From the NCBI GenBank assembly GCA_026770585.1, contig MU646766.1, positions 120,411-134,864 on the forward strand: DNA of 14,454 nucleotides, read 5' to 3'. Below the pieces are notes generated by a model. It ran no database searches. It saw only the letters and a list, made by a program, of their open reading frames with translations, and was not told where the DNA came from. Each line of letters begins with the position of its first letter. Within the stretch, counting starts at the first letter, position 1. Made by a program: the position numbers and the translations under genes. The DNA comes from Baffinella frigidus. Lineage: Eukaryota > Cryptophyceae > Cryptomonadales > Baffinellaceae. This document shows positions 6,159-11,800 of this stretch, in pieces.

Positions 6159-8263
6159 CTGCGGTTGAGCAGGGTTTCGGGGTTCGGGTTAGGGTTCAAG
6201 GTTTAGGGTTTAGGGTTCAGGGTTTAGGGTTTAGGGTTTAGGTTTTAAGGTTCCAGGTTTCGGTTTTAGTGTTTAGAGTTTAGATATGGAGTTTAGGGTT
6301 TAAGGTTCAGAGTTGAGGGTTGAGGGTTGAGGGGAGGGACCTTGGCTTGTTTGTAGAGGGTGTCCATCTGCTCCATGAAGGCTTTGTACTTTGCCACGAA
6401 CGGCCCGAACGCCTCGTCGTAGTGCGCCGCCCACACCTGTTAGGGTCCAGGGGAGCTGAAATTAGGGTTGTGAAGCCTACGGTATTGACTACGGTAGGGT
6501 GTAAGCCCCCTAGGCTCTGGTTTCTCCTAGGAGCGTGTCTTAGTGTGCCGCCCACACCTGTTTGGGTTCAGGGTTCAAGGTGCAGGGTTTGATATGCTAA
6601 AAAAGGTTGAAGGTCCAGGGTTTAATTTGCCAATCAAGGTTCAAGGTCCAGGGTTCAACTTGCCACTGAAGCGCCAATCGTCGTTGTGCGCCGCCCACAC
6701 CTTTGGTTTAGCGTTCAGGGCTTAGGGTTTGAGGTTTAGGGTTTAGGGTTTAGGGTTTAGGGTTTAGAGTTTAGGGTGCAAGGTTTAGGGGTTATTGTAC
6801 GCCGCCCACACTTGCCAATCGAGTTTCCATTAAGACCACCACCTTGGTTGGCTGGACATCAAAATAATTCGGGGTTCATTAGCTCAACGGCAAAAACACT
6901 GGTCGCCACCCATATCTACCAATCAACCACACACGAACCGCAGATCATGCTCGCGTTCGCATCTGCTGAGCATAGCCTCGCTTCGCAAGGCTCGGGTTTG
7001 GAGTACAGAGTTTAGGGTTTGGGGTTTGGGGTTTGGGGATTGGGGTTTAGGGATTAGATATTAGGGTCTAGGGTCTAAGGTCTAGGGTCTAGGGTTTAGG
7101 GTTGAGGTATTAGGTATTAGGGTTTAGAGTGTAGGGTTCAGAGTTCAGGGTTCAGGGTTCAGGGTTCAGGGTTCAGGGTTCAGGGTTCAGGGCTCAGGGT
7201 TCAGGGTTCAGGGTCCAGGGTTCAGGGTTCAGGGTCCAGGGTTCAGGGTTCAGGGTTTGGCACGCACCTTGTTCTCGGCAGTGCGCTTTTTGAGGAAGAG
7301 CCGCCGCTGCGAAAGCCGCATCATCTCCCCCTCGAAGTCCTCCACCCCCTTCGCGTCTGCCTTGATCTCTGCCAGAGGGAAATAGTCAGCCTTTAGGGGT
7401 TGAGAGGTTGAGGGTTTCTAGCTCTGCCTCACTCGGGTGGACCGCCTATTCTTAGGTTGGCATGCCGGGTGTGCGGTGCAAATCCGTCAACTTTGGAGCG
7501 GGGAAGAGCCCAGGCGCACCTTATTGGTGAGCTCAAACAGAGTGAGACAGCGCTAGGGTTTCTGCTTGAGGAGGGGTGGATCGAGCTCGAGAAGAAAGGG
7601 AGAGACATCAAGGCGTCTGACTTGACTTATGCCAGGATAACAGAGTTAGCCTCGATCGTTTTAGAGGTGTGGGGATTCTGATTGAGGAGGAGTGGATCGA
7701 GAGCGAGAAGAAAGTGGCAGCGTGTGAGAAAAAAGGTTCTCCTTGTCATGTTTGCATGCAGACAGGTGCGCATACATACGATTCCATGGTGCGACATATC
7801 TGGAGGGGTGGATGGCGCATCTGCTGAGTCGGACCTGTGAGGAGCTGGTCTGATTTGAGCTTGAAGTTCTCCATGATCTTGACCGAGAAGGCGCAGTTTG
7901 TCGTCACCTGCCCGCCCGAAAGGTTCCATCATTTCGCCCCGTGTCGCACAGTCAGTCAGAGTACCCGCCGTGTGCAGGTAGCGGGCACGGGGGAGGTGGA
8001 GCCAGAGGAGTTTCGAGGAGCAGCGTTAGCTCGAGTTTCACGTCCTGGATTCCAGGGGTGGCGACGATTCGGCCTCGGGTGAGGTTCTCCACGCCTTTAA
8101 AAAGTCTCCAGCGAACCAGCACTCCATCCAACCCCCCCAGCGATCTTCGGAAGTGAGACGCCATCTCCCGTGATGCGCACCGCGTCGATACCTGGAAGCC
8201 CGTCGCAAGGAAGTCGATCGGGTCCCCCTTGACATGCTTCTTTTTCTTGGTGTGGTCCGCCAT
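6141..8263 (-). CDS. Small charged, helical protein of unknown function (frame-broken first exon)
   Basis: Exons in transcript order: 8263-8042, 7907-7835, 7368-7268, 6436-6341 and probably 6158-6141, giving about 169 residues. The start ATG opens a lysine-rich N-terminus (MADHTKKKKHVKGDPIDF). The middle and end are charged and likely helical, for example GVEDFEGEMMRLSQRR, then VWAAHYDEAFGPFVAKYK and FMEQMDTLYKQAK. Phase agrees across the last four exons, including a Glu codon split between 7835 and 7368. I do not recognise the family. A ciliary or cytoskeletal coiled-coil protein is possible but unproven. The first exon needs two compensating frame changes (see its entry). Confidence 0.6.
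6159..6340 (-). repeat. Intron with heptamer array, minus-strand gene
   Basis: On the plus strand it shows TTTAGGG, TTCAGGG and TTGAGGG units (about 6180-6330), so the C-rich strand is the sense strand of the minus-strand gene. Confidence 0.7.
6341..6436 (-). CDS. Exon 4 of minus-strand gene
   Basis: 32 codons in phase 0 between CCCTAACAG and GTCCCTCC on the minus strand (VWAAHYDEAFGPFVAKYK...). Joins exon 3 exactly. Its acceptor and first bases recur several times in the upstream intron. Confidence 0.75.
6437..7267 (-). repeat. Large intron: heptamer arrays plus duplicated acceptor copies
   Basis: TTCAGGG units fill about 7134-7257, TTTAGGG/TTTGGGG units about 7010-7130, and TTTAGGG units about 6720-6780. 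Copies of the acceptor/exon-start sequence lie at 6536-6566, 6679-6702 and 6796-6811. About 6815-7000 is unique sequence with no gene recognised. Confidence 0.75.
7268..7368 (-). CDS. Exon 3 of minus-strand gene
   Basis: Acceptor CTCTGGCAG; the first two bases finish a Glu codon. 33 codons follow (IKADAKGVEDFEGEMM, RLSQRRLFLKKRTAENK), ending AAG before GTGCGTG. Strongly charged with heptad-like hydrophobic spacing, so probably coiled coil. Confidence 0.75.
7369..7834 (-). other. Intron with a diverged direct repeat
   Basis: Two copies of a roughly 39-bp segment occur at about 7561-7599 and 7676-7714, sharing TTGAGGAGG, TGGATCGAG and CGAGAAGAAAG. The overlapping plus-strand open frame (7457-7681) has no recognisable motif. 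Few heptamer units. Confidence 0.5.
7835..7907 (-). CDS. Exon 2 of minus-strand gene
   Basis: Follows GGGCGGGCAG on the minus strand and ends before GTCCGA. 24 codons plus one base (VTTNCAFSVKIMENFK, then LKSDQLLT). The intron before it (7908-8041) is 134 nt without heptamers. Leaving in phase 1 matches the next exon. Confidence 0.65.
8042..8263 (-). CDS. First exon of minus-strand gene, frame interrupted
   Basis: Starts at ATG 8263. Residues 1-24 (to GFQ) read in frame 1. The next about 30 codons make sense only in another frame (GIDAVRITGDGVSLPKIAG, then AGSLETF). The exon then returns to frame 1 as KGVENLTRGRIVATPGIQD. The switch points sit near CAGGTATC (about 8190) and a T5 run in ACTTTTTAAA (near 8100). 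The original frame is open too, but its middle has poor third-position composition. A net-zero pair of 1-nt indels would restore one frame. Donor GTGAAACTC follows 8042. Confidence 0.5.
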
Positions 8264-8771
8264 GTTGACTCACGGGACCTCCTTCCCACTCCTGGCTCCC
8301 AGCCCGAGCCACCTGCTCCTCTCAACGACGCGCTAACAAGACGTGTGGATCAGCGCTGCAGCTGTTTTGCCGAAACTGCGAAACCAACGGACAACCAACC
8401 AGGCAGAGCTCGAGAGGGGGGGTATTCTAAAAGTCAATTTCTTTAGGTTTTTCACGAGATCAAGGTCCATCTCGGCCACAAGTTGACAAAAAGCTCCAAG
8501 AACGGGGTACCGGCTCCAAGAACGAGGTAGGTTTGCCCCTTCAAATAGGATCTGGGGGAAGGTTCGGTTCGTTGGGGCTCCCCGCCATGATGGCGGAGCC
8601 GCAGACACAACATCCCATTCAGTGACTGCGCGAAGCCCGCTGGGGCAGGGAGCAGGCGGGGGGTGCTGCGGATCGTGTGGAGTCTGGACAGATCGCCACA
8701 CAGACGGTGTTTGGAAGCACAGAATCTGCCCGCATCAAGCCTTCCCTCTCTAGTGCGAGAGGACAGGCAGG
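8264..8771. promoter_or_regulatory. Divergent intergenic region between two start codons
   Basis: 508 nt separate ATG 8263 (-) from ATG 8772 (+). It therefore probably holds both 5' UTRs and either two promoters or one shared promoter. No TATA box at a convincing position. No heptamer arrays. The open frames here have no motif support. Confidence 0.45.
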
Positions 8772-8816
8772 ATGGCTGATCCTCAAGCGGCTGGCAAGAT
8801 GGAGCAGAAGCGCCAG
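8772..8816 (+). CDS. First exon of MORN gene
   Basis: ATG at 8772 reads MADPQAAGKMEQKRQ and ends at CAG before GTGATGC. It is chosen as the start because it is the first ATG opening a phase-consistent chain. No upstream exon was seen. Confidence 0.5.
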
Positions 8817-11800
8817 GTGATGCAACCGTCCAGAGAAGGATTTCTCAGCACCATCTCTTGGTTAAATCCAAGCCAGTTGTCTTGCAGTGAAAACAGGTGG
8901 AAGCATCTTCAGCCAGGTGTGCTCATGCGGAACGCTTGGCGCATCTGAAGTGGATGGTCCTGCACAATCTGATCGTGGTGAGTGTGACAGGCGCGCGAGT
9001 CAAAGCGGCAGTCGAAGAACGAGATGAACAACAAGAACAGCGAGGGAAAGGTATGAGGCACAACCTTCTTCAAGGAGCGTTGAGAACCTCTTACACTGCA
9101 AACCTCTGACGGCCAACACATAGGGCCCGATCAATTCAGATCATAATTTGTGCGCGTTCATGGACCCGTAGAAGTTTGTATCTCGGACCCAGCCTCCGAA
9201 CGAGAAGTTGGTGTAGGCCCCGGCTGTCGGGTCGACGGAGGAGAGAAACGTTATTGAATACCCAGGTCATGAACCAGTTCACCAATCTGTTCACGAAATC
9301 TTGCTGCGTGAACCTTTTGGAGACCGATTCAGAGGTGCCGATGATTGGTGGCCGTGATGGTGGCCCAAGTGCACGAAGGATTTATTCGTAAATTGCAGGG
9401 TCGTTGATGAACAGATTTGGTGACCGTGAAAGCCTCCAAGCCTTCTGGACACGAAAGCCTCGAAGCCTTCTGGACACACAACCACGGTGTGTGAAAATAA
9501 ACACGGGTTTTCGGTGCGTGTCCTCCTGAGCGGCGCGGCGCCATGAGCCTTTGGGAGCGCGGCTTCCGAGTCCTGGTCCTGAGGAATTAAACATGGTAAA
9601 TGTAAGAAAGAACAAACGTATTACTTATTACGGCGTGGCGCAGGATGTGTTCGAGCTGGCGCAGGATGCCTCTGGACCCGTAGAAGCTGTGTATCTCAGA
9701 CCCATCTTCTGAAGGAGAAGTTCGTGTAGGCCCGGTCGGCGGGACGGGGGAGAGAAGCCCAAACGTTGAAACCCCAGTTCGTAACTTACAGCGTCCAGAG
9801 AGGGCTCGAAGTAAGTGATCTCCATACACGCAGGATGTGTTCAGCTTGGCGCAGGATGAGCTGAACCAGGACGCAGAGGAGGCGCTGGAAGGGCATTCGA
9901 AGAAGGCGGGCGGGGGCAGGAAGCAGCGCCAGGACGATGGTGAAGACGAGGATGATGCAAAGGTGGGGCGCCGCCGCCTTTGCCTGCCATGGGGAATTCG
10001 AGCCTTTTCTTGAGAAATTAGGCTAACGGTTCCAATTCCCTATGGGCGCTGACAGCTCCGGCGGAAACGCGCGCGGTGCCCCCCCCCCCCACTCCACACA
10101 CACACACACGCCACCTGTTCTCGCGGTAGTGGTGTTCCCACCTGCCCTCACACCGGCGGCCGTGTACAATTACAATACAAGAGCATACGTGATTTGGGCA
10201 TGCTGTGAGGGTTGGTGGGCGGATGCGGTGGTGTGTTCGGTTTCGGGGGAGGGGCAGTGTATTATGAGCGAGGTAGCCATGTAGTGCCTCGCGCGATGCC
10301 GCTCGCGTGGATTCCGCTGTGCAAACCTCAAGAGTGTGTGACGTTATGGGTATCCAATACCAATCAGAAGGCTACCATCACCTTAGGTCCTTGGATATCC
10401 GGGGGGGGGTTCGTGACCATTTCCAATACAAACGGAAATAAATGGATGCAATTCCGGTTGAAACGTGGTGCCTAAAACCTTTCGAGTGGAAACGGCTCTC
10501 TCGTTGGTGGTGGGCAGACGAGACTTTCATTGACCTTATGTCGCACCATAAACGTAAAGCGTGCAGAGAGGGCTCGCACTAAGTGTTCTCTATGAATGCG
10601 GCAGATGCAAGGGGAGGACGACGCAGGATGCCTGGAAAACATCATCGCGTGGCTCCTGACGAAGCCTGCCAAGCCTCCCCAACCCTGGAATACCTACCGC
10701 GCCGAGGAGATCGAGGTTCTGACCCACCTGCCCTCCGTGTACACTTTCATCCTCGATGTAGACTTTCACTCTCTTGCCAGACTTGCTCCCTCTCGCTAGA
10801 CTTTTGCTCTCTCTCTAGACGGGCACCCTCTCTGTAGACTTCCCCCCCTCCCTCTAGACGTCCACCAAATTTATAGACTTTCACCCTCCCGCCACCTCCT
10901 CCCACCCTCTCTCTGTAGACTTCCACCCTCTCCCTCTAGCCATCCACCCTCCCGCCACCTCTCCCTCACCCTCCCTCGCATCCTCCCTCCCAGCCTCCCC
11001 CCACCTCCCTCTCGCACCAACACCTGCCCTTCCAGGGCAGTGCCTGCCGCTGCACCCTTCAGGGGACGCACACGCGCGCTGCTTCCGCTGCAGGGGAGGG
11101 GCACGCTAGAGAGAGAGAGAGAGGGGGGGGGAGAGGGAGAGGGAGGGAGGGAGAGAGACAGAGAGAGAAAGAGACAGGAGGGTCCCAGCATCACACGCAT
11201 CTGGGGAAAGCACGCATGGTGCTCAACACGCGGAGTCGCCCCACACTCCAACCCTGCCGTGCCTCACCTAGCGGGGGGAGTCTCTGAGTGTGGTGTCGGC
11301 TGGCAGACCAACATTCGGAAGCGCGACACGTTTCCGGCCGGCTTCGGCCGCAAATTCTGGTGCTCCCCCATGCTGCCCCCCCCCCCCTTTCTCCCCATCC
11401 TCGCGCACCCCCCGACTGGTCGGCATCGCACTTAGCGCGTGTGTGGTGCGAGGGTCTCATAACCTGTTGGGCGTGTGCGGTGCGTGGGTTTCATAACCTG
11501 TTGGTCGGCCGCGGGTGGCACGGGGGGGGGGGGGGCAGGATGCCTGATCACAGACGCGGCCGAGCGACCGGTCTCGCGTGGGTGCTTTCGTGTCACCACC
11601 AGCGCCTGTCTGCTTGCCTACGCCCGCATGTCTTACCTCTGCTTGCACTCGAACCCCGAAATCCGAAACTAGGCCCGAAACCCTGAACCGCACACCCTAA
11701 ACTCCAAACTCTGACGCCCTGAACCCTAAACCGTGAACGCCAACGGGAGGAGCAGGTACAACAGGATCCGAATCAAGAAGACGGTCTATTGGGGGGACCG

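Noticed and set aside
6868-6900. tRNA-like A-box sequence TTAGCTCAACGG
   Set aside because: No B box (GGTTC-type) or acceptor-stem complement follows at tRNA distance.
10212-10475. Plus-strand open frame containing VTLWVSNTNQKATITLG
   Set aside because: It looks mildly protein-like, but no splice-consistent connection or known motif was found. It also begins near a foldback-element end.
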